NCBI RefSeq assembly: GCF_000285595.1
Contig: NZ_HE611064.1
Coordinates: forward strand, 575,270-639,269
Length of the DNA: 64,000 nucleotides
Direction of reading: 5' to 3'
From: Kurthia senegalensis
Lineage (GTDB): Bacteria > Bacillota > Bacilli > Bacillales_A > Planococcaceae
The position numbers and the translations under genes are program-made. Below the pieces are notes generated by a model, which saw nothing but the letters and a program-made list of their open reading frames with translations, was not told where the DNA came from and did not search any database. Of the stretch, positions 30,126 to 39,133 are shown in pieces; position 1 is the stretch's first letter; each line of letters starts with the position of its first letter.

Positions 30126-31300
30126 CTAAGATTTTCGTTTGGAATGCGAGATCTTCACATGGGTTGATATATTGGCAACAACGCCCAGTGCCATTGATAA
30201 TAACAACACCGATGTCCCTCCATAACTAATGAATGGAAGTGGTACCCCTGTAAGCGGAATTAATCCCGCTAAACCACCTACGTTAACGAAAGTTTGGAAG
30301 CCGATCCACGCGGCAACACCTGTACAAATCATGCGAGCCATACTGTCTGTTGTACGAATAGCAATGAGTAAAATTCGTGCAATAAGGAAAAATAATCCAC
30401 CTAATACGACAATGACACCAAATAAACCGAGTTCTTCAGAAATAACCGCTAAAATAAAATCTGTTTGAGGCTCTGGTAAATATCCGAGCTTCTGAATAGA
30501 TTGTCCAAGACCAAGTCCTTGTAAACCACCCGAACCAATCGCATAATATCCATTGACGACTTGATACCCGTATCGCTTTTCATCAGAAAAAGGATTTAAG
30601 AACGCTTCTAGACGTCCTACTCTTTTTCCTGAGAAGAAAAGCGATGGGAATTTAATTACTAAAAACAACAGCATGCTAAAAGCAATCGTTAAAGGGACTG
30701 CGAAATAACTAAACGTGCGGAAACGAATTCCGCTAGAAATGACGACTGAAAGCGCAACTGCAAATAGCAGAAGCGCACTCCCTAAATCCGGTTCTAAATA
30801 AATTAACACGAGTGCTGCAAATAATAAAATCATCGGTGGTAAATACCCTTGGCTAAAACTATTTAGTAATTTCTTTTCTTCTTTCTTTTTAAAGATTGCT
30901 GCAAAATAAAGAATAAAAGCAAGCTTTGCAATTTCAGAAGGTTGTACGTTCATAACGCCTAAATTAATCCAACTTACTGCACCTGACCCCCCAGGTGAGA
31001 AACCAAATTGTTTAACAGCAAATAGTGAAAGGAATGTTACGACAAGAATTGTACCGTAAATTTTTTTCACTTTAAATAACTGATAAGGTATTACGGATAC
31101 AACAAAAAATGCTATAAATGCTAGAACTAAATTAAGTATTTGTTTATTGTAGTAAAAGTCTGCCGAATAATCCCAACGCTTAACCGCCCAAACCATACTC
31201 GCACTATAAATCATAACAAGACCAAACAAACATAGCAAAGTATATGTAACAAATAATGGATAATCGAAGTTTTTTAAGTAAATTTTAAACTTTTTTTCAT
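30126..31300 (-). CDS. ftsW: FtsW, septal SEDS peptidoglycan polymerase; frameshift near start
   Basis: About ten helices. Typical SEDS features: LFGLVMIYSASMVWAV, KLAFILYFAAIF, YLEPDLGSALLLFAVAL, GRLEAFLNPF, GYQVVNGYYAIGSGGLQGLGLGQS, LPEPQTDFILAVISEELGLFG and GVPLPFISYGGTSVLLL. The open frame starts late (31238). The better start is the ATG at 31298-31300 with GTGAGGT upstream. The run of seven A right after that ATG (minus strand, 31291-31297) must be eight to read MKKKFKIYLKNFDYPLFV into the body, giving 391 residues. FtsW polymerises septal glycan with the class B PBP at 9-11 kb. It is here, beside pycA, and not in the dcw cluster. Confidence 0.93.
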
Positions 31301-31319
31301 TTTATACCTCACTTATTAG

Positions 31320-31352
31320 CAAAAAAACCCAAACACTTTTAAGGTGTTTGAG
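31320..31352 (-). terminator. Terminator after ylaN
   Basis: CAAACACCTTAAAAGTGTTTG then GGTTTTTTT on the minus strand, between ylaN and ftsW, so ftsW-pycA needs its own promoter or read-through. Confidence 0.85.
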
Positions 31353-31356
31353 TTTT

Positions 31357-31638
31357 TTATTTTTTCGTGAACGCATCGTGTAACACAGAAAGTTCTTTCT
31401 CTAAAGAGTCTAGAATTTTGCGTCCCTTTTCACGCTCTAAAAGACCCAATTTAACGGCAAAATCGATTTCTCTTGATAAACCGAACATTTGAGTATCTAA
31501 AACTTCCTCATACAATGGACATTGTGGCATTGTTAAGTTTTCCATTTGTACTCGGATCAATTGTGCTATTTTATCCGCATCGGCAATTAGGAGTTCTAAT
31601 GCCTTCTCCTGATACGAACTTTGAGATTTAGTATCCAT
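31357..31638 (-). CDS. ylaN: YlaN (UPF0358) protein
   Basis: 93 residues, all-helical. [20 protein letters not shown], then [30 protein letters not shown] is the family signature, ending [17 protein letters not shown]. The family is confined to Firmicutes. In Bacillus and Staphylococcus YlaN is linked to iron homeostasis through the Fur repressor, and it is conditionally essential. Position beside ftsW is conserved. Confidence 0.94.
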   Translation of the reverse strand: MDTKSQSSYQEKALELLIADADKIAQLIRVQMENLTMPQCPLYEEVLDTQMFGLSREIDFAVKLGLLEREKGRKILDSLEKELSVLHDAFTKK

Positions 31639-31815
31639 GAGGACGCCCCCATTACCTGGTTATTTCTTATCGTTCTATCATATAGATTTTAGCTTTTACT
31701 CATTAAAATTGCAAGTATATACGCATTAAAATTCAAGTTTAGTTAAAATCTTACCTCAACAAATCGAAAAAAGGTTATACTGTTTAGTGGAACGTAATGT
31801 TAAGGAGGGCCAATT

Positions 31816-32313
31816 ATGGACACTATTATCCTCATTAAAGGAAAAACAAATTTCGAAATCACATTGGACGCAAGCACATGGATTTTCGACGATCGTAAAT
31901 TAGATTTAACTACGTATTTTACAGCGGAACAAGTACACGTAGATCCTGATGAAAAATACGTAGAAGAAGCAGGTAAATTCTGGTCTCGTGAAATTATGGA
32001 AGGTGCGGTATTCCCACCAACTTTAAAAACAGAAAAAAAATTCAGTCATAAAGAAATGCGTACAGGTACTTTCGGTATGCATGTAGAACCTTTTATTCAA
32101 AACGCCGAACCGACTGAAGATGCAACACAAGCTGTTTTCATTACCAATCAAGGTGAAGAATTTGCCTTTTCAATTGAAGAAGCAAAAACAAAAATCTTCA
32201 AATTCAGCCAAGATGGTAATATGTTAGAAAATGGCCCTGTCTATTTACTTGATGGCGACGGCCAAAATGCCGAATCGCCAATTCAAGGCATCGTTAAAAT
32301 CGAAATTCGCTAA
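31816..32313 (+). CDS. Conserved protein of unknown function upstream of ylaI
   Basis: 165 residues, soluble, no signal peptide; TAAGGAGGGCC is the RBS. The first 50 residues form a small beta-rich module (IILIKGKTNFEITLDASTWIFDDRKLDLTTYF); the middle has EEAGKFWSREIMEGAVFPPTLK; the C-terminus reads NGPVYLLDGDGQNAESPIQGIVKIEIR. Similar proteins sit next to ylaI and ylaN in Bacillales and are sometimes labelled peptidyl-prolyl isomerase; I see no PPIase motif. It forms an operon with ylaI (15-base gap). Confidence 0.75.
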   Translation: MDTIILIKGKTNFEITLDASTWIFDDRKLDLTTYFTAEQVHVDPDEKYVEEAGKFWSREIMEGAVFPPTLKTEKKFSHKEMRTGTFGMHVEPFIQNAEPTEDATQAVFITNQGEEFAFSIEEAKTKIFKFSQDGNMLENGPVYLLDGDGQNAESPIQGIVKIEIR

Positions 32314-32327
32314 GGAGGCCCATCAAA

Positions 32328-32531
32328 ATGCGTGTACAATGTGTTATTTGTGATGAAATTCATGAAATTCCGGACTTCTCACCTGAAGCCAAAAAATTAC
32401 GAAATCGTCCTATTCATACATTCACTTGTGATGAATGCTACGAACGTATTACGGAAAATACGCTATCTCGCATAGAAACTGGTAACTTTGAGTTTCGCCG
32501 TGGCAACCATAGCGTAGAAGAAGACTTTTAA
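32328..32531 (+). CDS. ylaI: YlaI (DUF2197) small zinc-ribbon protein
   Basis: 67 residues. Two CxxC-type pairs (CVICDE near residue 5 and CDECYE near residue 35) make a likely zinc ribbon. PDFSPEAKKLRNRPIHTFTC and RITENTLSRIETGNFEFRR are the family signature. Function unknown. AAGGAGGCC precedes the ATG; ends at terminator 32542-32576. Confidence 0.88.
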   Translation: MRVQCVICDEIHEIPDFSPEAKKLRNRPIHTFTCDECYERITENTLSRIETGNFEFRRGNHSVEEDF

Positions 32532-32541
32532 CTTTTAACCG

Positions 32542-32576
32542 AAAAAGGGCGTCACATCATGTGACGCCCTTTTTTT
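32542..32576 (+). terminator. Terminator after ylaI
   Basis: AAAAAGGGCGTCACATCATGTGACGCCCTTTTTT: a perfect 12-base GC-containing stem with flanking A and T runs. Confidence 0.92.
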
Positions 32577-32636
32577 AATTCAATGAACGAGCAAAATGGC
32601 AAATTACGCTAACCATTTTGGCATTTTCTAAAGCAG

Positions 32637-32668
32637 CAAAAAAAGCCTCCATAAAAGGAGGCTTTTTT
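32637..32668 (-). terminator. Terminator after typA
   Basis: AAAAAAGCCTCC, loop ATAAAA, GGAGGCTTTTTT: symmetrical, functional in both directions; it ends typA on the minus strand. Confidence 0.92.
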
Positions 32669-32683
32669 CAAATTGCTTTTAAA

Positions 32684-34529
32684 TTATTTATCAGAAGCGC
32701 GGTGTTTTTTAGAAACTTTTTCACGTTCATTTTTGTTTAAAATTTGTTTACGTAAACGAATAGATTCAGGAGTTACTTCTAAGTACTCATCGTCATCTAA
32801 GAATTCTAACGCTTCTTCAAGAGTTAGGATTTTTTGGAGCTTTAATAACGTTTGTTTGGTCTTTGTTAGAAGAACGAACGTTTGTTTTAGCTTTCATTTT
32901 CGTAATGTTTACAGTGATATCGTTGTCACGTGTATTTTGACCAACGATCATACCTTCGTAAATTTCAGAACCTGGTTCTAAGAATAGTGTACCACGGTCT
33001 TCAATTTGCATCATACCGTAAGTAGTAGCTTTACCTGTTTCCATAGAAACTAAAGCACCGTTACGACGGCCACCTACACGGCCAGCTACTGCTGGTTTGT
33101 AAGAATCGAATGTATGGTTAATAATACCGAAACCTTTAGTTAAAGACATGAATTCAGTTGTATAACCGATTAAGCCACGAGCAGGTACCATGAAGATTAA
33201 ACGAACTTGACCAGTACCATCGTTGATCATATCAACCATTTCACCTTTACGTTCATTTAATGATTCGATGATTGAACCTAGTGAATCTTCAGGAACGTCG
33301 ATTTGAACACGTTCTACTGGTTCACATTTCACGCCATCGATTTCACGAATGATAACTTTTGGTTTAGAAACTTGTAGTTCATAACCTTCACGACGCATGT
33401 TTTCAACTAAGATTGAAAGGTGAAGTTCACCACGACCAGATACAGTCCATGCATCTGGAGAATCAGTTGGTTCTACACGTAAAGATACGTCAGTTTGTAA
33501 TTGAGCAGTTAAACGTTCTTCAATTTTACGAGATGTTACCCATTTACCTTCACGACCAGCGAATGGTGAGTTGTTAACTAGGAACGTCATTTGTAAAGTT
33601 GGTTCATCAATACGCATTGGTGGTAGTGGATCGACGTGATCTTGTGGACAAACCGTTTCACCTACGTTGATTTCTTCCATACCTGAAACGGCGATTAAAT
33701 CACCAGAAACAGCTTCTTGGATTTCTTCACGTTTTAAACCGAAGAAACCAAAGATTTTAGTAACACGGAAGTTTTTAACAGTACCATCTAATTTAGAAAG
33801 TGCTACTGATTGACCAACAGAGATTTTACCGCGGAATACACGGCCAATACCAATACGGCCTAAGAAGTCATTGTAGTCAAGTAATGCAACTTGGAATTGT
33901 AATGGTTCTTCACGAGTATCTTCTGGTGCTGGAATGTGTTCGATAATTTTTTCGAATAAACATTTCATGTTTTCTTCTTGGTTTGCTGGATTTGGATCAA
34001 GAGATGCAGTACCATTCACGCCTGAAGCGTATACTACTGGGAAGTCTAATTGATCTTCGTCTGCACCAAGTTCGATTAATAAGTCTAGTACTTCATCAAC
34101 TACTTCTTCAGGACGAGCTGAATCTTTATCGACTTTGTTTACAACAACGATTGGTGTTAAACCTTGTTCTAAAGCTTTTTTAAGTACGAAACGAGTTTGA
34201 GGCATACAACCTTCATAAGCATCGACTACTAAAAGTACGCCGTCTACCATTTTAAGGATACGTTCTACTTCACCACCGAAATCGGCGTGTCCAGGTGTAT
34301 CTAAAATGTTAATTTTTGTATCATGATAGTGTACTGCAGTATTTTTAGCTAAAATTGTAATACCGCGTTCACGTTCAATATCGTTAGAGTCCATTGCGCG
34401 TTCTTCAACATGTTCGTTTGAACGGAATGTACCTGATTGTTTTAATAATTGGTCGACTAGAGTTGTTTTACCATGGTCGACGTGGGCAATAATTGCAATG
34501 TTTCTTAAATCTTCACGTAAGTTAGTCAT
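32684..34529 (-). CDS. typA: TypA/BipA ribosome-associated GTPase, apparent frameshift near the end
   Basis: GTPase domain: [17 protein letters not shown] (P-loop), [25 protein letters not shown] (switch II), [12 protein letters not shown] (NKxD). Then domains II, III and V, and the BipA C-terminal domain with [23 protein letters not shown] and [14 protein letters not shown]. The frame leaves its normal course at six A (minus strand, 32829-32834). With five A, IKAPK continues [22 protein letters not shown] and ends KKHRASDK at 32684, giving 614 residues, the family length. BipA binds the 70S ribosome and assists 50S assembly under stress and cold. Probable sequencing error. Confidence 0.95.
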
Positions 34530-34711
34530 TGTTCCACTCCACTTTTTTTTATTTCGAGTCCATAACTGTGCAATTATAGCACAATAAATCGTTAATTACG
34601 AATTTTTTATGGGTCGTTTATGAATATTTTTTCAAATGATTCGAATACCTTGCCAAAAATACATTTTCGCTTCAAAATAGAGACAGATTCCACAATGGAG
34701 GTTCTATTATA

Positions 34712-34897
34712 ATGAATAAAGCAAAACTTGTAATGGCTATTTTAGCAATTGCTGGCGTTCTATCAATGTTTTCAATTGGCGTTGCAGTTGCGTATAACAG
34801 CATTCTAGGAATAGTTTTTAGCATCGTGCTCGTATTCGCTATTTTCGGATATGCATTTAGCTTAAAACGTAAATTCCGTGAACGTGGCCTACTATAA
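34712..34897 (+). CDS. ylaF: YlaF (DUF5325) small membrane protein
   Basis: 61 residues with two membrane helices (LVMAILAIAGVLSMFSIGVAVAY and ILGIVFSIVLVFAIFGYAF) and a basic tail (SLKRKFRERGLL). AATGGAGGTT is the RBS. The size and position next to typA fit YlaF of Bacillus. Function unknown. Monocistronic, ends at terminator 34903-34941. Confidence 0.82.
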   Translation: MNKAKLVMAILAIAGVLSMFSIGVAVAYNSILGIVFSIVLVFAIFGYAFSLKRKFRERGLL

Positions 34898-34902
34898 TCT
34901 TT

Positions 34903-34941
34903 TAAAAAGATGCACATTCATTCGAATGTGCATTTTTTTAA
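34903..34941 (+). terminator. Terminator after ylaF
   Basis: AAAAAGATGCACATTCATTCGAATGTGCATTTTTTT: ATGCACATTC/GAATGTGCAT stem with a T run. Confidence 0.9.
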
Positions 34942-35037
34942 TACATTATACCGTCAACTGATTTCACAATTTTTATAGTAGCACTGTGGATAACATTTAT
35001 TCAATAGAGTTGCTTATATTTTTCTTAAAAATAAAAT

Positions 35038-35064
35038 GGAGACAAGGCTTAAAGCCTTGTCTCC
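35038..35064 (-). terminator. Terminator after suhB
   Basis: GGAGACAAGGCTT and its exact complement around a one-base centre, followed on the minus strand by ATTTTATTTTT. Confidence 0.85.
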
Positions 35065-35080
35065 ATTGATTTTTTTATTT

Positions 35081-35875
35081 TTATTTTAATGTTATATAAT
35101 CGTTAATAATTTCACTATGAATCGATGGATTAGATACAATAAATGTATCTTGTTCCAATAAATTGATTTTTTTGTTTTCTAAAGTCGAAGCAATGGCACC
35201 GACTTCGTTGGCAATAATAACGCCTGCTGCGATGTCCCAAGGAGATAATCGAAGTGAAATGTACGCATCCATTCTTCCAGTCGCAACGGCCATCATTTCG
35301 AGTGTTGCTGCACCTAATGAACGCGTCCCTCTAAGCTTTCGTATTAGGCGAATAACGCCTTCATGTTCTATTTTTTTATTCGGCGTTCCCCAAACTGCAT
35401 TAATCCCAACAATTGATTTGTTTAAAGGCAATGCTTCTAAATGCGCTAATCGCTGACCATTCATATAAGCACCCTCACCAGCAATCGCATAGTACAACTC
35501 ATCTGCCACGACATCATAAATGTATCCAGCTTGTCCTACTCCATCTTCATAAATCCCAATTGAAATAGCAAAATTTCGATGTTGTCGTACGAAATTCATC
35601 GTACCATCAATTGGATCAACAATCCAAACGACGCCCTCTAAAGATGTCACCGGGTTCCCTGCCATTCCTTCTTCACCAAAAACGCGATAAGTATCATCAT
35701 AAGTTCTTATTTTATTAATAATAAACTGTTCGATTTCTTTATCAATATTCGTCACTAAATCATTCGCATCTGATTTCGTTTCAATTTGCATGACTTCATG
35801 AAATGAACGGCGAATTCGTTCGCCCGCTTCTTTTAAAATTGCCACTGTATAGTTATGTAAGCCGTGAATATCCAT
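35081..35875 (-). CDS. suhB: Inositol monophosphatase family protein (YktC)
   Basis: 264 residues from the ATG at 35873-35875, which has AAGGGGTG upstream; the ten extra codons to 35905 include that RBS and are rejected. Metal-dependent phosphatase motifs: TNIDKEIEQFI, FGEEGMAG (EE), WIVDPIDGTMNFVRQHRNFAISIGI (DPIDGT), and LSPWDIAAGVIIANEVGA (WDIAAG). The family hydrolyses inositol phosphates and related sugar phosphates; bacterial SuhB can also act in antitermination, so the role is open. Between ylaF and the small gene at 36 kb. Confidence 0.93.
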   Translation of the reverse strand: MDIHGLHNYTVAILKEAGERIRRSFHEVMQIETKSDANDLVTNIDKEIEQFIINKIRTYDDTYRVFGEEGMAGNPVTSLEGVVWIVDPIDGTMNFVRQHRNFAISIGIYEDGVGQAGYIYDVVADELYYAIAGEGAYMNGQRLAHLEALPLNKSIVGINAVWGTPNKKIEHEGVIRLIRKLRGTRSLGAATLEMMAVATGRMDAYISLRLSPWDIAAGVIIANEVGAIASTLENKKINLLEQDTFIVSNPSIHSEIINDYITLK

Positions 35876-35914
35876 TGTTGGTACACCCCTTAACATTCTT
35901 TTCATTCAGTATAA

Positions 35915-35962
35915 CAAAAAACACCCGTCACTTAGGAACTAAGTACACAGGTGTTTCAAAAA
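35915..35962 (-). terminator. Terminator after the 65-residue gene
   Basis: ACACCTGTGTACTTAG, loop TTC, CTAAGTGACGGGTGT, with T/A runs on both sides. Confidence 0.8.
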
Positions 35963-35977
35963 AATATGAGATTCTTA

Positions 35978-36175
35978 TCAAGCGAATGCATGGAATGCCT
36001 CCAATTCCGAATGAATTTCACTCAGTCTCTTTTTGCTCTGTATCATTTGTTTCTCATCTTTATCCGTCATCGCATCGTACAATGTAATTAATTCGTAATC
36101 AAGTTCTAACTTTAAACCATTAATATAATTTCGTTCAAAATCTGTCTTTCGAACCATGTTCATTAACTGTTTCAT
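35978..36175 (-). CDS. Small protein of unknown function
   Basis: 65 residues from the ATG at 36173-36175, with AAGGAGATG nine bases before it. Upstream codons up to 36295 are open but lie before this strong RBS. Helical and charged: MVRKTDFERNYINGLKLELDYEL, then MTDKDEKQMIQSKKRLSEIHSEL. Probably a two-helix hairpin. Unrecognised. Divergent from yktB, which starts 150 bases away. Confidence 0.7.
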   Translation of the reverse strand: MKQLMNMVRKTDFERNYINGLKLELDYELITLYDAMTDKDEKQMIQSKKRLSEIHSELEAFHAFA

Positions 36176-36324
36176 CTTGATCATCTCCTTAATAATTATC
36201 GAGGTCATCAAGAACTTTCTTTGAAGTTTAAACTTTCTAGATGTGTGTAAGCTCTTGTAGAAGAATTTTTCCCGTATTTCAGTTAAACTAAACATATATA
36301 TTTTTACAACAATGGAGGATTTTC

Positions 36325-36957
36325 ATGACACTCGTTCAATGGTCAGATCAAGATTTTAATGTTTTCACAATCAATGGATTAGAACCTCGTATGACGGCAC
36401 TAATCGATATCGTACGTCCTAAATTCAATCAATTAGGAGAATCATTTTCTAACTATTTCACCGTACAATTAGAACAAGAATTTTTCCCACACGTTGCGAA
36501 ACATGCGCGTCGAAAAGTGAACCCACCGAACGATAGTTGGGTCGCTTTTGCCCCTAACAAACGTGGCTACAAAGCGATGCCTCATTTCCAAATCGGTTTA
36601 TTCGAAAGCCACCTCTTCATTAATTTAGCGGTCATTTATGAAGCCCCAAATAAAAATGAAATGGCACAACGTTTAATGGATGCTCCTGCTTTATTCGAGG
36701 AACTACCAGAAGACTTTTACGTTGCTGGCGATCACATGTCAGATGCGACGATTTCTTTAAAAGAGGCACGTCATAACGATGATATTCCTCGCTTACTAAC
36801 ACGCTTACAAAACGTTAAAAAAGGCGAGTTCATTATCGGCAAAACAATCGATCGTGACGTTGCCGTTAAGTTAACTGCAGAACAATTCGACCAAGAAGTT
36901 GAAAAAACGTTCGCTGCATTGCTACCGATTTATAAAACGATGGTACATCACTCATAA
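36325..36957 (+). CDS. yktB: YktB (UPF0637/DUF1054) protein
   Basis: 210 residues, single-domain. FTINGLEPRMTALIDIVRPKF, ARRKVNPPNDSWVAFAPNKRGYKAMPHFQIGLF and HLFINLAVIYEAPNK are the family signature; the C-terminal part has GKTIDRDVAVKL. Function unknown. AATGGAGGATTTTC is the RBS. Its downstream terminator has been split by an IS remnant. Confidence 0.92.
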   Translation: MTLVQWSDQDFNVFTINGLEPRMTALIDIVRPKFNQLGESFSNYFTVQLEQEFFPHVAKHARRKVNPPNDSWVAFAPNKRGYKAMPHFQIGLFESHLFINLAVIYEAPNKNEMAQRLMDAPALFEELPEDFYVAGDHMSDATISLKEARHNDDIPRLLTRLQNVKKGEFIIGKTIDRDVAVKLTAEQFDQEVEKTFAALLPIYKTMVHHS

Positions 36958-36990
36958 CTAAGCGTCACATAAAAAAAGAAGCTGCTTAAA

Positions 36991-37602
36991 GGAACGGACC
37001 TAAAATCTGAGACAACATAAAAATAAAAAGACACTTTCAAAAGTATCAAATCTTTGGAAGTGTTTTTTGATGAAAAAAATATTCATACGAAACAAAAAGG
37101 AAAGTGATGAAGATAAAATGATGAACGTATGTGGAAGTAAGAATGACGGTCAATTTATCAGTAGGTGAAGTGGTATAAAAAAGGGGAGTTACGTCGTTTA
37201 CAACAACTAATCGGTAAACAAGATCGGATCGGAAAAGGACTGTTTGAAGAAAAATTAATTGAAACATTCCATGCCATGCCAGCTTAACGTGCGAAACATT
37301 TGATGTTGAATAGCTTTTGAGAACAACGAATGACATTGTCGTTCAAACCGTTCAAGCATACATCAACTACTGTACGAATACTCGGATTTTAGCAAAGTAA
37401 AACCATCTTTCTCCAGTACAATACCGGAAAAAGATGGTTCAATAAAAATTTGACGGCGACTCCTAGGGGAAAAGCATGAGCAGAAGACCCCAGCAGTGAG
37501 CTTGCGAGCGAGGAGGATTCTGCCATGCCCCAGGAAAGCGTCCGTCACATTTAGCTTAAAAGAAGCATCTTTTTCACTGTCTCACTTTCATGGGTCAGTT
37601 CC
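36991..37602. mobile_element. Decayed insertion sequence, probably IS3 family (IS150-like), 612 bases
   Basis: Bounded by 4-base direct repeats TAAA (36987-36990 and 37603-37606) and about 25-base imperfect inverted ends: GGAACGGACC..TGAGACA at 36991-37014 and, reversed, GGAACTGACCC..GTGAGACA at 37578-37602. The ends resemble the TGACCC..GAGACA termini of IS3-family elements. No intact transposase remains. A fragment ending about 37392 reads VVQTVQAYINYCTNTRILAK, like the C-terminus of an IS3 OrfB, then stops. Inside lie a terminator-like hairpin (37027-37070), a hairpin around 37402-37440 and the 99-base palindrome at 37450-37548. Family assignment is tentative; insertion is well supported. 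Confidence 0.75.
37450..37548. repeat. Highly structured ~99-base imperfect palindrome inside the IS remnant
   Basis: Nested complementary blocks: TGACGG/CCGTCA, TCCT-GGGG/CCCC-AGGA, GCATG-GCAGAA/TTCTGC-CATGC and an apical GCT/AGC hairpin. It is much more GC-rich than its surroundings. The pattern (GACTCCT.GGGGAAAAGC ... GAAGACCCC.GCAG ... GAGGAGG ... CCCC.GGAAAGCGTCCG) resembles dispersed palindromic repeats I have seen across Bacillales, but I cannot name a family. Confidence 0.7.
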
Positions 37603-37622
37603 TAAAGGCAGCTTCTTTTTGT

Positions 37623-37913
37623 TTAACGACGTTTTTGTTTTACTTCGCCACGAATAATCGCTTTTGCAGGTGCTTCTTTTGCTTTTTTCACAACTTGATA
37701 AGCACCGTAACCACTATCACGTTCAAATTCACGACAGTACGTTTTTTCCTCAGACATCGCAGGTACGATTTCTTTAAAGCGACGATGTGTATTTAAAAGC
37801 ACTTCTCGTTTCACGCCTTTTTCGTAAGCTGTTTCAACAGCTTGGAAAAAGGCAATCACGTCTACGATTTCTTGAGAAGACCAATCCAATGAAAATGGAT
37901 ATGAATATTCCAT
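37623..37913 (-). CDS. yktA: YktA (UPF0223) protein
   Basis: 96 residues. [32 protein letters not shown], then [14 protein letters not shown] and [16 protein letters not shown] match the family closely. The C-terminus has a basic extension ([12 protein letters not shown]) beyond the Bacillus length. Function unknown. Convergent with yktB, now separated by the IS remnant. Confidence 0.92.
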   Translation of the reverse strand: MEYSYPFSLDWSSQEIVDVIAFFQAVETAYEKGVKREVLLNTHRRFKEIVPAMSEEKTYCREFERDSGYGAYQVVKKAKEAPAKAIIRGEVKQKRR

Positions 37914-37957
37914 GTAAATTCCCTACTTTCACAAACATAGTACAGCTATTGTACACG

Positions 37958-38635
37958 TTAAAAGAGCAACCAAGCAACAATCGGACAAACGATCGCACCT
38001 AATATTGCACTGAGCGTCATCGATACAGAACCGATTGACAACGTTTTTTCACCGTATTCCGTCAATTTACTCACGCCAATTCCGTGTGAAGCACTCCCCA
38101 TTGCAACGCCGCGACTCACAGGAGAATCAATGTTGAATTTTCGGTAGATGATCGGTCCAAAAATAGCGCCTAAAATACCTGCAACGATGACGAAAAATAC
38201 GGTAAATTGTGGGATTCCACCAATCGCATCACTTATTTGAAGAGCAACGGGTGACGTAATGGATTTCGGTAAATAACTAAGTTTTACGTCCGTCTTTAAA
38301 CCAACTGCCCACGCAAGAAATAAAATGCTCGCCATGCCAGTCGCCATCGCAATAGCAACGCAACTTAAAATGATTTTACGGTTTTTCATAATCGTTTGCC
38401 ACTGCGTATACAAAGGATATGCCATCGCAACGACTGCTGGACCGAGCAGCCAGTTAATCCATCGACCGCCTTCCATATACGTATCGTACGGAATATCAAG
38501 CAGAACGAGCAAGACAATTAAGCAAATCGTAGATGTCAAAATGGGAAACAAAAAAGAAATATTCGACCGTTTGTAAAGCCACGTCATGAAATAAAAAATA
38601 CCGATTGTTAGTACGAGCATACTAAGTGTCATCAT
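37958..38635 (-). CDS. lrgB: LrgB/CidB family membrane protein
   Basis: 225 residues, six to eight helices. Signatures: GPAVVAMAYPLYTQW, YLPKSITSPVALQISDAIGGIPQFT and VARGVAMGSASHGIGVSKLTEYGE (here SPVSRGVAMGSASHGIG). LrgAB/CidAB act as holin-like or pyruvate/export-type transporters affecting autolysis. The start overlaps the end of lrgA by 14 bases, so the pair is translationally coupled. Confidence 0.92.
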   Translation of the reverse strand: MMTLSMLVLTIGIFYFMTWLYKRSNISFLFPILTSTICLIVLLVLLDIPYDTYMEGGRWINWLLGPAVVAMAYPLYTQWQTIMKNRKIILSCVAIAMATGMASILFLAWAVGLKTDVKLSYLPKSITSPVALQISDAIGGIPQFTVFFVIVAGILGAIFGPIIYRKFNIDSPVSRGVAMGSASHGIGVSKLTEYGEKTLSIGSVSMTLSAILGAIVCPIVAWLLF

Positions 38636-38987
38636 GTTGACGTGCCTCCATTCTCATCGCAATCTTTCCTGTCAATGTGAGTGTAAACAACGTGCTAATA
38701 GCTAAAATAACAACGAGTAAAATGCCATAACCAGATAAAAGTTCCGGATAATTCATAATACCAACGGTCGCTGGAATGAATAATAACGTCAAAATAGAAA
38801 TTAAAAATCCTGCACCATCTTTTATAAAACTTTCGCGAATTACACCTGTTAATAAACAAATTAACAGCAATAATAAACCGATAATACTTCCTGGAAGTGG
38901 TAAATGCGTCCAATCAACAATCCACGTTCCAATAAGTGTAAATAAATAAAGAACCCCTATTTGTAAAATGATTCGAATTACTTTCAT
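38622..38987 (-). CDS. lrgA: LrgA/CidA family holin-like protein
   Basis: About 121 residues from the ATG at about 38985-38987 (MKVIRIILQIGVLYL) with AAAGGGGTGA upstream; a TTG six codons earlier is less likely. Four helices; LPLPGSIIGLLLLLICLLTG and GAGFLISILTLLFIPATVGIMNY are the CidA/LrgA signature. Cotranscribed with lrgB. Whether the pair is lrg- or cid-type cannot be told from sequence; no LytSR regulator is adjacent. Confidence 0.9.
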   Translation of the reverse strand: MKVIRIILQIGVLYLFTLIGTWIVDWTHLPLPGSIIGLLLLLICLLTGVIRESFIKDGAGFLISILTLLFIPATVGIMNYPELLSGYGILLVVILAISTLFTLTLTGKIAMRMEARQHDDT

Positions 38988-39082
38988 CCCCTCACCCCTT
39001 TCCAATTATTGTATATTTAACCGAATATTCTGTCTACGTTCTTTCCTCCTTATTTCACTACGAAAAATAGGTGCATTCATAC

Positions 39083-39126
39083 AAAAAAAGACTTCGACTA
39101 GTTCATTGAGCTAGTCGAAGCCTTTT
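39083..39126 (-). terminator. Terminator after the RND pump gene
   Basis: GCTTCGACTAGCTCA, short loop, TGAACTAGTCGAAGT, then C and T7 on the minus strand. Confidence 0.88.
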
Positions 39127-39133
39127 CATTTAC

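Larger units (their letters stand above)
36973..37620. terminator. Terminator split by IS insertion (arms 36973-36985 and 37608-37620)
   Basis: Left arm AAAAAGAAGCTGC and right arm GCAGCTTCTTTTT are perfect complements 622 bases apart. Removing the insert and one TAAA copy restores a 13-base stem with a six-base loop between convergent yktB and yktA. Confidence 0.85.

Noticed and set aside
37046-37548. Minus-strand reading frames within the IS remnant
   Set aside because: They run across palindromes and lack RBS or family features; the transposase trace is on the plus strand.
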